Of a DNA stretch of 64,000 nucleotides, positions 36,664 to 44,806 are shown one piece after another (position 1 is the stretch's first letter; the number at the start of each line of letters is the position of its first letter). Source of the DNA: Streptomyces sedi. GTDB taxonomy: Bacteria; Actinomycetota; Actinomycetes; Streptomycetales; Streptomycetaceae. The position numbers and the translations under genes are program-made. The notes below the pieces were generated by a model. That model did not search any database. It was not told the origin of the DNA and saw nothing but the letters and a program-made list of their open reading frames with translations. Where the stretch lies: assembly GCF_006335015.1 (NCBI RefSeq), contig NZ_VDGT01000020.1, positions 1-64,000 on the forward strand. Direction: 5' to 3'.

Positions 36664-37683
36664 ATGGCTGAGGCGACGGAGGTCACGGTCGGCGGACGCG
36701 CGGTGCGCGTGTCGAACCCGAACAAGGTGTACTTCCCCGAGCGCGGCTTCACCAAGCTGGACGTGGTGGAGTACTACCGCTCCGTCGCCGAGGGAGCCCT
36801 GCGCGCGCTGCGGGACCGGCCCACCACGCTCCAGCGCTTCCCCGACGGGGTGAACGGGGAGTCGTTCTTCCAGAAGCGCGCCCCCCGCAACCTTCCCGAC
36901 TGGATCCCCACCGGCCGCATCTCGTTCCCCAGCGGCCGGCACGCCGACGAGATCGCGCCGAGCGAGCCGGCCGCCGTGGTGTGGGCGGCCAACCTGGGCT
37001 GTCTGACCTTCCACCCCTGGCCGGTGCGCCGGAACGACACCGAGCACCCGGACGAGCTGCGGATCGACCTCGACCCCCAGCCCGGCACCGACTACGCGGA
37101 CGCCGCCCGGGTCGCCCTGGAACTGCGGGAGCTGCTGGACGAGTTGGGGCTGACCGGCTGGCCGAAGACCTCCGGCGGGCGGGGCATCCACGTTTTCGTG
37201 CCGATCGTTCCCGAGTGGTCGTTCCCCCAGGTGCGCCGGGCGGCGATCGCGCTGGGCCGGGAGCTGGAGCGGCGCACGCCGAAGCGGGTCACCACCGCGT
37301 GGTGGAAGGAGGAACGCGGCGAGCGGATCTTCGTCGACTACAACCAGATGGCCAGGGACCGCACCATCGCCAGCGCCTACTCGGTCAGGCCGCGCCGCGA
37401 GGCCACGGTCTCGGCGCCGCTGACCTGGGACGAGGTCCCCCACGCCCGGCCCGAGGACTTCGACCTCGTCTCCATGCCGGGGCGGTTCGAGGAGATCGGC
37501 GACCTCCACGCGGGGATGGCCGACCACCCGTGCCGGCTGGAGCGGGTGCTGGAGCTGGCCGAACGGGACGAGCACGACCACGGCCTGGGCGACCTGCCCT
37601 ACCCGCCGGACCACCCCAAGGCCGAGGGCGAACCCACCCGCGTCCAGCCGAGCCGCGCCCGCGGCAAGCCGCGGGGCTCCTGA
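36664..37683 (+). CDS. NHEJ DNA polymerase/primase (LigD polymerase domain, stand-alone)
   Basis: This 339-residue protein matches the archaeo-eukaryotic primase-type LigD polymerase domain. The metal-binding pair Asp135 and Asp137 is in RIDLDPQPG, the SGGRGIHVFVP motif at about 170-180 and the third acidic site in IFVDYNQMARD. LTFHPWPVR holds the usual His. It fills gaps and adds nucleotides at double-strand breaks for end joining. No good Shine-Dalgarno fits the ATG at 36664, but TACCGT at 36651-36656 lies seven bases before it, so a leaderless message is likely. It is divergent from the PH-domain gene. Confidence 0.92.
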   Translation: MAEATEVTVGGRAVRVSNPNKVYFPERGFTKLDVVEYYRSVAEGALRALRDRPTTLQRFPDGVNGESFFQKRAPRNLPDWIPTGRISFPSGRHADEIAPSEPAAVVWAANLGCLTFHPWPVRRNDTEHPDELRIDLDPQPGTDYADAARVALELRELLDELGLTGWPKTSGGRGIHVFVPIVPEWSFPQVRRAAIALGRELERRTPKRVTTAWWKEERGERIFVDYNQMARDRTIASAYSVRPRREATVSAPLTWDEVPHARPEDFDLVSMPGRFEEIGDLHAGMADHPCRLERVLELAERDEHDHGLGDLPYPPDHPKAEGEPTRVQPSRARGKPRGS

Positions 37684-37693
37684 CCGGTTCGCC

Positions 37694-38509
37694 TCACGGC
37701 TTGCGCGCGACCCCGCCGGCCTGGCCGATGTCCTGCGGCCCCTGGCCCGCCGCGGGGTCGGGCCGCCAGCGCGGCACCGGGACCACGCCGGGCTCCACCA
37801 GTTCCAGGCCGTCGAAGTAGCCCCGGATCTCGTCCATGGTTCGCAGCCGGTAGGGAACGGCCCCCGAGGCGTTGTACTCGGCCTGGGCCGCGCAGTAGGT
37901 CGGATCGGTGTCGGTGCCCTCGTTGATCGACACGTGGCTGCCGGGCGCGAGCGGGGCCGTCAGCCGGCGCACGAGCGCACAGGCCTCCTCGTGGGTGGCC
38001 ACATGGCCGAGGATGCCGCTGAGGATGAGCCCGACCGGCTCGCCGAGGTCGAGGTGCTCGGCGGCGGCCTCCACGATGCGCTCGGGATCGTGGAGGTCGG
38101 CCTCCAGATAGGCGGTGTGCCCCTCGGGCGTCGAGGTCAGCAGCGCGTTGGCGTGCAACAGGATCAACGGGTCGTTGTCGACATAGGCGATCCTGGCCTC
38201 GGGGTTGACCCGCTGGGCGACCTGGTGCGTGTTGTCGACCGTGGGCAGCCCGGTGCCGACGTCGAGGAACTGCGCGACCTCCGCGTCGCGGACCATGTAC
38301 CGGATGGAACGGACCAGAAACTGCCGGGAGCCGCGGGCGACGTCCACGATCCCGGGGAACGCCTCCCGGTACTGGTCGCCGGCGATCCGGTCGACCTCGT
38401 AGTTGTCGCCGCCGCCCAGCCAGTAGTTCCAGATCCGCGCCGAGTGCGGCACGGAGGTGTCGATCTTGGAAACCGGCACGGGCCGGGGGGTCGAGCCGTC
38501 GTCGGTCAC
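37694..38509 (-). CDS. SAM-dependent methyltransferase (Methyltransf_19 / DUF574), paralogue B
   Basis: This 271-residue protein shares with paralogue A the HSARIWNYWLGGGDNYEVDR opening, FLDVGTGLPTVDNTHQVAQR, IAYVDNDPLILLHA, PVGLILSGILGHVATHEE and the GYFDGLELVEPGVVPVPRWRP end, so the two are of the same subfamily. The GTG at 38509 is chosen because GGGAG lies eight bases upstream. It converges on the polymerase gene, with 10 bases between stops. Substrate unknown. Confidence 0.88.
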   Translation of the reverse strand: MTDDGSTPRPVPVSKIDTSVPHSARIWNYWLGGGDNYEVDRIAGDQYREAFPGIVDVARGSRQFLVRSIRYMVRDAEVAQFLDVGTGLPTVDNTHQVAQRVNPEARIAYVDNDPLILLHANALLTSTPEGHTAYLEADLHDPERIVEAAAEHLDLGEPVGLILSGILGHVATHEEACALVRRLTAPLAPGSHVSINEGTDTDPTYCAAQAEYNASGAVPYRLRTMDEIRGYFDGLELVEPGVVPVPRWRPDPAAGQGPQDIGQAGGVARKP

Positions 38510-38638
38510 GGGCGCTTCTCCCTGTGGTGCGGCGGATCTGCCACGCCCCAACGTAACCCTCGGGGCGGGCCGACCGGGCCAGGCTCACCACACCGGTGAA
38601 CACCCGGACCGGCCGACCCTCCGCGCGACGGCGCCGGT

Positions 38639-39652
38639 TCAGGCGATGCGGCCCAGCTCCTCGGCGTGCACCGGATGGGCCAGCGGTTCACCGGCCACGT
38701 GGTGGGCCAGCTCCTCCAGCACCACGTCGGCGAGCCGGTGCAGTTCGGTGCCCTGGGCGCCGGCCAGGTGCGGGGTGAGCCAGACGTTCTCCAGCGACCA
38801 CAGCGGCGAGTCGGCGGCCGGCGGCTCCGGCTCGGTCACGTCGAGCACGGCGGTGAGCCGGCCGCTGACCAGCTCCGGCTCCAGCGCCGCGTGATCGATC
38901 AGCGCGCCGCGCGCGGTGTTGAGCAGCACCGCGCCGTCCCGCATCAGGGCCAGCCGCGAGGCGTCCAGCATGTGGCGGGTCTCGGCGATGGACGGCGCGT
39001 GCAGGCTGACGATGTCGCTGGTGGCCAGCAACTCGTCGAGCGGCAGCGCAACAGCGCCCAACGCGGCGGCGTCCTCCGGGGCCAGATAGGGATCGGCGAT
39101 GACCACCTCCAGGTCGAAGGGGCGCAGCGCCTCCGCGACCAGCCGGCCGATGCGGGAGGCACCCACCAGGCCGACGCGGCGCCCGTGGTTGCCGACCGCC
39201 GGGAACCGACGCAGCAGGTCGACGCGGCGGCGCTCCTCACGGAACGTGCTCATGGCGGCCGGCACGCCCTTGAGGGTCAGCAGGATCATCGCCAGCGTGT
39301 ACTCGGCGACGGGCTGGGCGTTGGCCTGCGCGGCGGTGGAGACCTTCACGCCGCGGTCCCAACAGGCCGGCGACAGGTGCCCCTTGACCGTGCCCGCCGA
39401 GTGCAGCACGGCACGCAGTCCGGGGGCGGCGGCCAGCGCCTCCTCGTCGACGGCGGGGCTGCCCCAGCCGGTGATCAGCACCTCGATCTCGGCGAGCCGC
39501 GCCCGGGCGGCCGGCGAGGTGAACTCGGTGAGCACCCGGCCGTCCCCCAGGTCGGCCAGCTCCCGCAGTCGGGACCACTGGGACGGGGTGAAGAGGCGGT
39601 CCGGGAGATCGGGGATCATGGCAAGGGCGACCTGCGGCAGTCGGGACTGCAC
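38639..39652 (-). CDS. D-2-hydroxyacid dehydrogenase family protein
   Basis: This 337-residue protein has the two-domain fold of NAD-dependent D-2-hydroxyacid dehydrogenases. The Rossmann segment is VGLVGASRIGRLVAEALRPFDLEVVIADPY, with the catalytic Arg/Glu/His regions in VLLNTARGALIDHAAL (Arg), LDVTEPEPP (Glu) and WLTPHLAGAQ (His). The dinucleotide motif is GASRIG rather than the classic GxGxxG. The GTG at 39652 has GGAGGAG at good distance and is preferred to the ATG at 39619. Substrate is unknown; phosphoglycerate dehydrogenase is not supported because regulatory domains are lacking. Confidence 0.87.
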   Translation of the reverse strand: MQSRLPQVALAMIPDLPDRLFTPSQWSRLRELADLGDGRVLTEFTSPAARARLAEIEVLITGWGSPAVDEEALAAAPGLRAVLHSAGTVKGHLSPACWDRGVKVSTAAQANAQPVAEYTLAMILLTLKGVPAAMSTFREERRRVDLLRRFPAVGNHGRRVGLVGASRIGRLVAEALRPFDLEVVIADPYLAPEDAAALGAVALPLDELLATSDIVSLHAPSIAETRHMLDASRLALMRDGAVLLNTARGALIDHAALEPELVSGRLTAVLDVTEPEPPAADSPLWSLENVWLTPHLAGAQGTELHRLADVVLEELAHHVAGEPLAHPVHAEELGRIA

Positions 39653-39740
39653 TAGCTCCTCCGGAGGTGGGGCTGCTGTTGCGGGGCGGAGGTAAGCGAT
39701 TACCGAGCCCCGTGCATGGTATGCGAAGCCCCCGCGGGGG

Positions 39741-39932
39741 CGGTTGCCCGCGAACGACCACGGTCCGGGACACACCCGTGCGTCGTCGACCGCACCCCGG
39801 TGGGCGGTTGCCCGCGAACGACCACGGTCCGGGGCACACCCGTGCGTCGTCGACCGCACACGCGCGGGCGGTTGCCCGCGAACGACCACGGTCCGGGACA
39901 CACCCGTGCGTCGTCGACCGCACCCCGGTGGG
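39741..39932. repeat. Three tandem 64-bp repeats
   Basis: Units begin with CGGTTGCCCGCGAACGACC at 39741, 39805 and 39869, each exactly 64 bp apart and nearly identical, with a variant end in the third unit's predecessor. The period is not a multiple of three, so repeats fall in different frames and do not encode a repeated peptide. They abut the 144-bp repeats at 39933. Confidence 0.9.
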
Positions 39933-40290
39933 CGGTTGCCCGCGCAGTTCCCCGCGCCCCTTCTCGGCCGGTGGGCGGCTTGGGGACGCGAGAAACCGCG
40001 CGAACACCGAGTGACGGGCCACGAACGACCACCGCACAGGACCGGCCAGGTCACTCGTCGACCACGCCCCGGTGGGCGGTTACTCGCGCAGTTCCCCGCG
40101 CCCCTTCTCGGCCGGTGGGCGGCTTGGGGACGCGAGAAACCGCGCGAACACCGAGTGACGAGCCACAAACGACCACCGCACCGGACCGGCCAGGTCGCTC
40201 GTCGACCGCACCCCGGTGGGCGGTTACCCGCGCAGTTCCCCGCGCCCCTTCTCGGCCGGTGGGCGGCTTGGGGGCGCGGGGAACTGCGCG
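39933..40290. repeat. 144-bp tandem repeats with terminal 20-bp hairpin
   Basis: Units start at 39933 and 40077 (144 bp each) and a truncated third at 40221. Each contains CGCAGTTCCCCGCGCCCC and GGTGGGCGGCTTGG. In the last unit the matching half is perfect: arms 40229-40248 and 40271-40290 (20 bp) around a 22-nt loop. In the first two units the second arm is degraded (GGGGACGCGAGAAACCGCG). The same module occurs in inverted orientation at 57530-57888. This GC-rich intergenic repeat type is widespread in streptomycete genomes. Confidence 0.85.
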
Positions 40291-40342
40291 AATGCTTCGT
40301 GGCGGGGTGAGGGCGACCGCGCAACGGCCAGGCCCAGGACCG

Positions 40343-41542
40343 TCAGGGCCGCGTCGCGGTCACCGTGGTCACCGCGTGGTCGAGTTGGGTCGGGGTGAGG
40401 TCGGCGCGGGCGGTGAGGCGGAGGCGGGAGACGCCGTCGGGGACGGACGGCGGGCGGAAGCAGCCGACCCGCAGGCCACGTTCCCGGCAGTCCTCGGCCC
40501 AGGCGACGGCGGTCTCCGGCGAGGGGGCGCGGACGGAGAGCACGGCGGCGTCCGGAGCCCGGGCGGTCAGCCCGGCCGCGGTGAGCCGGTCGTGCAGGGT
40601 CCGGGTGGCGGCAAGGGCGCGCGCGGCCATGGCGGGCTCGGCGCGCAGCAGCCGCAGCGCGGCCAGGGCCGCGGCGACGGCGGGCGGGGCGAGACCGGTG
40701 TCGAAGATCATGGTCCGCGCGGTCTCCACCAGCTGCCGGATCACGCGGGCCGGCCCCAGCACCGCGCCGCCCTGGCTGCCGAGCGCCTTGGAGAGGGTCA
40801 CGGTCGCCACCACGTCCGGCGCGCCGGCGAGTCCGGCGCCGGCGACGGCGCCCCGCCCGCCGGGCCCGACGACGCCCAGCCCGTGTGCGTCGTCGACCAG
40901 CAGCGCCGCCCCGTGGGCGCGGCAGGCCTCGGCCCACGCGGCCAGCGGTGCCGCGTCGCCGTCGACCGAGAACACCCCGTCGGTCACGCCCCACGCCGGC
41001 CCCTCGTGGCCGGCGAGCGCGTCGGCGACGGCCTCGGGCGCGGCGTGCGGCACCACGGTGGTGGCGGCGCGTGCGAGCCGGCAGCCGTCGATCAGCGAGG
41101 CGTGGTTGCCCGCGTCCGAGACCAGCAGGGTGCCGGCGGGGGCGAGCGCGGTGAGGGCCGCCAGGTTGGCCGCGTAGCCGGAGGAGAAGACCAGCGCGGC
41201 CTCGAAGCCGCAGAAGGCGGCGAGTTCCGCCTCCAGCAGGGCGTGTGCCTCGGTGGTCCCGGTGACCAGCCGGGAGCCGGTGGCGCCGGCGCCCCAGCGG
41301 CGGGCCGCCTCGGCCGCCGCGGCGGTCACCTCGGGGTGGCGGGTCAGGCCGAGGTAGTCGTTGCCGGCCAGGTCCAGGTCGCGCGCGTCGGCGGGGCGGG
41401 GGCGCAGCCGACGGGTGAGTCCGGCCTTGGCGCGCCGCTTCGCGGCCTCGTCGAGCCAGTCCAGCACCCGTTCCGGGCGCTCCGGGCGCCGGGGCGCGGT
41501 CACGCTCGGTGCCGTTCGCGTCGTTCGCGTTGTTGAGTCCAC
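40343..41542 (-). CDS. bioF: 8-amino-7-oxononanoate synthase
   Basis: This PLP enzyme of the alpha-oxoamine synthase family condenses pimeloyl thioester and alanine in biotin synthesis. Seen are LDLAGNDYLGLTRHPEV near the N-terminus, GSRLVTGTTEAHALLEAELAAF, DAGNHASLIDGCRLA, VDDAHGLGVVG (Asp and His at the PLP) and TLSKALGSQGG with the PLP Lys. The GTG at 41542 has GGAG upstream and gives 399 residues; a GTG at 41503 is an alternative. It is divergent from bioB-bioA-bioD with a shared promoter region, so all biotin genes are probably regulated together. Confidence 0.92.
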   Translation of the reverse strand: MDSTTRTTRTAPSVTAPRRPERPERVLDWLDEAAKRRAKAGLTRRLRPRPADARDLDLAGNDYLGLTRHPEVTAAAAEAARRWGAGATGSRLVTGTTEAHALLEAELAAFCGFEAALVFSSGYAANLAALTALAPAGTLLVSDAGNHASLIDGCRLARAATTVVPHAAPEAVADALAGHEGPAWGVTDGVFSVDGDAAPLAAWAEACRAHGAALLVDDAHGLGVVGPGGRGAVAGAGLAGAPDVVATVTLSKALGSQGGAVLGPARVIRQLVETARTMIFDTGLAPPAVAAALAALRLLRAEPAMAARALAATRTLHDRLTAAGLTARAPDAAVLSVRAPSPETAVAWAEDCRERGLRVGCFRPPSVPDGVSRLRLTARADLTPTQLDHAVTTVTATRP

Positions 41543-41670
41543 ATAACTCCGCTCCACGTTAGTGTCCCGGTCGGGTCGCGCAACATGGAGAGATGGACAG
41601 ACGGGGGCCAAGTCCTCTTGTGGGGTTCCGCCTTGGACCTGGGGCTTCGGGTGCGCGAGGATCGAGAGCC
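41543..41670. promoter_or_regulatory. Divergent biotin promoter region with TAAC-N10-GTTA dyad
   Basis: The 128-bp gap between bioF and bioB contains TAAC at 41544-41547 and GTTA at 41558-41561, separated by ten bases, close to the bioF start. Such a dyad is a candidate operator for a biotin repressor (BirA or BioQ type), but I cannot match it to a known consensus. Confidence 0.4.
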
Positions 41671-42732
41671 ATGGACCTCTTGGACCGGCTGGTGGACAAG
41701 GGGCTGCGCGGCGCGCGGCCCACCCGCGAGGAGGCGCTGGCCGTGTTGGCCACCTCCGACGACGAGCTGCTGGACGTGGTGGCCGCCGCCGGCCGGGTGC
41801 GCCGACACTGGTTCGGCCGGCGGGTGAAGCTCAACTACCTGGTGAACCTCAAGTCCGGTCGCTGCCCCGAGGACTGTTTCTACTGCTCGCAGCGGCTGGG
41901 GTCGAAGGCCGAGGTGCTGAAGTACACCTGGCTGCGCCCCGAGGAGGCGGCCGAGGCGGCCGGCGCCGGGGTGGCGGGCGGGGCCAAGCGGGTCTGTCTG
42001 GTCGCCAGCGGGCGGGGGCCGACCGACCGGGACGTGGACCGGGTGTCGCGGACCATCGAGGCGGTGCGGGACAAGCACCCCGAGGTGGAGGTCTGCGCCT
42101 GCCTGGGGCTGCTCTCCGACGGGCAGGCGACGCGCCTGCGCGAGGCGGGGGCGGACGCCTACAACCACAACCTCAACACCTCCGAGGCCACCTACGGCGA
42201 CATCTGCACCACCCACGGGTACGAGGACCGGGTGGCCACGGTCGAGGAGGCCAGGTCGGCGGGGCTTTCGGCGTGCTCCGGGCTGATCGCGGGAATGGGC
42301 GAGGGCGACGGGGACCTGGTGGATGTGGTCTTCGCGCTGCGCGACCTGGACCCGGACTCGGTGCCGGTCAACTTCCTGATGCCGTTCGACGGCACGCCGT
42401 TGGAGGGAACGTGGGAGCTGACGCCGGCGCGGGCGCTGCGCATCCTGGCGATGGTGCGGTTCGTCTGCCCGGACGTGGAGGTGCGGCTGGCCGGCGGGCG
42501 GGAGACGCATCTGCGGTCGCTCCAGCCGCTGGCGCTGCACGTCGCGAACTCGATCTTCCTCGGCGACTACCTGACCAGTGAGGGGCAGGCCGGCCAGGAG
42601 GATCTGGCCATGATCGCGGACGCCGGGTTCGAGGTGGAGGGCGCGGAGACCGACACGTTGCCCGACCACCGCGAAGGGCTGGTGACGGTGCGTCAACGCG
42701 GCGCCGGCACGGACCTTCCGCCCAACGCCTGA
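41671..42732 (+). CDS. bioB: Biotin synthase (radical SAM)
   Basis: This 353-residue protein inserts sulfur into dethiobiotin. The radical-SAM cluster motif is CPEDCFYC in SGRCPEDCFYCSQ, and the family segments YNHNLNTSEATY and VNFLMPFDGTPL are present. The ATG at 41671 has GAGAG close upstream and begins MDLLDRLVDKGL; the longer frame from 41593 runs through the promoter. It heads a co-directional set bioB-bioA-bioD. Its stop is followed after a GAGGAG site by the bioA start. Confidence 0.95.
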   Translation: MDLLDRLVDKGLRGARPTREEALAVLATSDDELLDVVAAAGRVRRHWFGRRVKLNYLVNLKSGRCPEDCFYCSQRLGSKAEVLKYTWLRPEEAAEAAGAGVAGGAKRVCLVASGRGPTDRDVDRVSRTIEAVRDKHPEVEVCACLGLLSDGQATRLREAGADAYNHNLNTSEATYGDICTTHGYEDRVATVEEARSAGLSACSGLIAGMGEGDGDLVDVVFALRDLDPDSVPVNFLMPFDGTPLEGTWELTPARALRILAMVRFVCPDVEVRLAGGRETHLRSLQPLALHVANSIFLGDYLTSEGQAGQEDLAMIADAGFEVEGAETDTLPDHREGLVTVRQRGAGTDLPPNA

Positions 42733-42743
42733 GAGGAGCCGCT

Positions 42744-44060
42744 TTGTTGACGCCGGGTCACCTGGTGCGGAGCCCCGCCGATCTGCTGGCGCTGGACCGG
42801 GAGCACGTGTGGCATCCCTACGGGCCGATGCCGGCCGCCAGCAGTCCGCTGCTGGTCGAGTCGGCGCGCGGGGTGCGGCTGCGGCTGGCCGAACCCGTCT
42901 TCGGGCAGCGGGAGTTGGTCGACGGCATGGCGTCCTGGTGGTCGGCGGTGCACGGGTACCGGCATCCGGTGCTCGACGCGGCGGCCGGTGAGCAGCTGGG
43001 GCGGATGAGCCATGTGATGTTCGGCGGGCTGACCCATCGGCCGGCCGTCGAACTCGCCACCAGGCTGGCGGAGGTGACGCCCGGTCAGTTGCGTCATGTC
43101 TTTCTGGCCGACTCGGGTTCGGTGGCCGTCGAGGTGGCGCTCAAGATGTGCCTCCAGCACTGGGTCTCGCTCGGGCAGCCGGCGAAGCGGCGGGTGTTGA
43201 CCTGGCGCGGCGGCTACCACGGCGACACCTGGCACGCCATGTCGGTGTGCGACCCCGAGGGCGGGATGCACCGGCTGTGGTCGGGGGCGCTGCCCCGGCA
43301 GGTCTTCGCGGACGCGCCGCCGCCCGGCTTCGACGCCTCCGCCGACGCGGCCTATGTCGAGCGGCTGCGGGCGCTGGTCGCCGAGCACGCGGCGGAGTTG
43401 GCGGCCGTGGTGGTGGAGCCCGTGGTGCAGGGCGCGGGCGGGATGACGTTCCACTCCCCCGCCTATCTGCGGGCGCTGCGCGAGATCTGCGACGAGCACG
43501 ACGTGCTGCTGGTCTTCGACGAGATCGCCACCGGTTTCGGCCGCACCGGGCGGCTGTTCGCGGCGGAGCACGCGGGGGTGGTGCCCGATGTGCTGTGTCT
43601 GGGCAAGGCGTTGACGGGCGGCTATCTGACGTTGGCGGCGACGTTGTGCACGCCCCGGGTGGCCGAGGGCATCTCCCGCGGGGAGGTGCCGGTGCTCGCC
43701 CACGGCCCGACCTACATGGGCAACCCGCTGGCCTGCGCCGTCGCGCTGGCCTCGGTCGATCTGCTGCTGGCCGGCGACTGGGCGGGCGACGTGGCGAGGA
43801 TCGAGGGCGGGCTGCGGGAGGGGCTCGCCCCGGCGGCCGAGCTGCCGGGGGTGCGCGAGGTGCGGGTGCTGGGCGCGATAGGCGTGGTGCGGCTGGACCA
43901 CGGGGTCGACATGGCCGCCGCCACGGAGGCGGCGGTGCGCGCGGGGGTGTGGCTGCGGCCGTTCCGCGACCTCATCTACACGATGCCGCCCTATGTGACG
44001 GAGGACGCCGACGTGGCCCGGATCTGCGCCGCCGCGGTGGCCGCCGCGCGGGCCGGGTGA
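42744..44060 (+). CDS. bioA: Adenosylmethionine-8-amino-7-oxononanoate transaminase
   Basis: This 438-residue PLP transaminase converts 8-amino-7-oxononanoate to diaminopelargonate using SAM as amino donor. The bioA signature REHVWHPYGPMPA, GMASWWSAVHGYRHP, the GGYHGDTWHAMSV segment, FDEIATGFGRTG with the PLP Asp, and LGKALTGGYL with the PLP Lys are all present. The start is TTG (42744 or 42747), with GAGGAG at 42732-42737. The stop overlaps the bioD start by four bases (GTGA). Confidence 0.95.
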   Translation: MLTPGHLVRSPADLLALDREHVWHPYGPMPAASSPLLVESARGVRLRLAEPVFGQRELVDGMASWWSAVHGYRHPVLDAAAGEQLGRMSHVMFGGLTHRPAVELATRLAEVTPGQLRHVFLADSGSVAVEVALKMCLQHWVSLGQPAKRRVLTWRGGYHGDTWHAMSVCDPEGGMHRLWSGALPRQVFADAPPPGFDASADAAYVERLRALVAEHAAELAAVVVEPVVQGAGGMTFHSPAYLRALREICDEHDVLLVFDEIATGFGRTGRLFAAEHAGVVPDVLCLGKALTGGYLTLAATLCTPRVAEGISRGEVPVLAHGPTYMGNPLACAVALASVDLLLAGDWAGDVARIEGGLREGLAPAAELPGVREVRVLGAIGVVRLDHGVDMAAATEAAVRAGVWLRPFRDLIYTMPPYVTEDADVARICAAAVAAARAG

Positions 44061-44806
44061 GCGCGGTGGCGACACGGCGTGAACGGCCCTCGCCCGGCCG
44101 GGTGTTGGTGGTCAGCGGCACCGGGACCGAGGTGGGCAAGACGGTGGTGACGGCGGCCGTGGCGGCGGTCGCGCTGGCCGGGGGGCAGCGGGTCGCGGTG
44201 CTCAAGCCGGCGCAGACCGGGCTGGCGCCCGATGAGCCCGGCGACGCGGCCGAGGTGGCGCGGCTCGCCGGCCCGTTGACCGCGCGGGAGCTGGCGCGCT
44301 TCCCCGAGCCGTTGGCCCCGGCGACGGCCGCCGCCAGGTGCGGGCTGCCGCCGGTGGGGCCGGCGGAGGTGGCCAAGGCCGCCGAGGAGCTGGCGTGGGA
44401 GCACGATCTGGTGCTGGTCGAGGGCGCCGGCGGGCTGCTGGTCAGGTTCGACGAGACGGGCGCCACGCTGGCCGAGGCGGCGGAGCTGCTGGAAGCGCCG
44501 GTGCTGGTGGTGGCGGCGGCCGGTCTCGGCACGCTCAACGTGACGGCGTTGACCGCCGAGGCGCTGGCCGCCAGGGGCCTCGCGTTGGCCGGGGTGGTCA
44601 TCGGCAGTTGGCCGGCCGCGCCCGACCTCGCCGCGCGGTGCAACGTGGCCGACCTGCCGGCGGTGGCCGGCGGCCCGCTGCTCGGCGCGGTCCCGGCCGG
44701 CGCCGGGGCGCTGCCGCCCGCCGCCTTCCGCCGGCGCGCCGCCGACTGGCTGGCCCCGGCGTTAAACGGTCGCTGGCGGGCGGCCTCGCTGACTACCGTG
44801 CCCTGA
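44057..44806 (+). CDS. bioD: ATP-dependent dethiobiotin synthetase
   Basis: This 249-residue protein closes the ureido ring of dethiobiotin. It has the P-loop GTGTEVGKT, VLKPAQTG, VEGAGGLLVRF and an N-terminal Arg-rich stretch. The GTG start overlaps the bioA stop. Codon 236 (44762-44764) is TTA, a rare leucine codon read only by bldA tRNA in streptomycetes, which could tie the end of translation to development. The stop overlaps the start of the next gene (TGATG). Confidence 0.93.
   Translation: MSAVATRRERPSPGRVLVVSGTGTEVGKTVVTAAVAAVALAGGQRVAVLKPAQTGLAPDEPGDAAEVARLAGPLTARELARFPEPLAPATAAARCGLPPVGPAEVAKAAEELAWEHDLVLVEGAGGLLVRFDETGATLAEAAELLEAPVLVVAAAGLGTLNVTALTAEALAARGLALAGVVIGSWPAAPDLAARCNVADLPAVAGGPLLGAVPAGAGALPPAAFRRRAADWLAPALNGRWRAASLTTVP

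Noticed and set aside
34979..37683. Integrated element or phage carrying the ligase genes
   Set aside because: No integrase, attachment repeats or base-composition change is seen. Codon use equals that of the neighbours.
39741..40290. Repeat block as a CRISPR array
   Set aside because: Entire 64- and 144-bp units are conserved and adjacent. There are no short repeats with variable spacers, and no cas genes nearby.
39716..41536. Plus-strand frame of 606 codons through the repeats as a repeat protein
   Set aside because: The 64-bp period shifts the frame in each unit, and the frame continues antisense through bioF. It is not a real gene.
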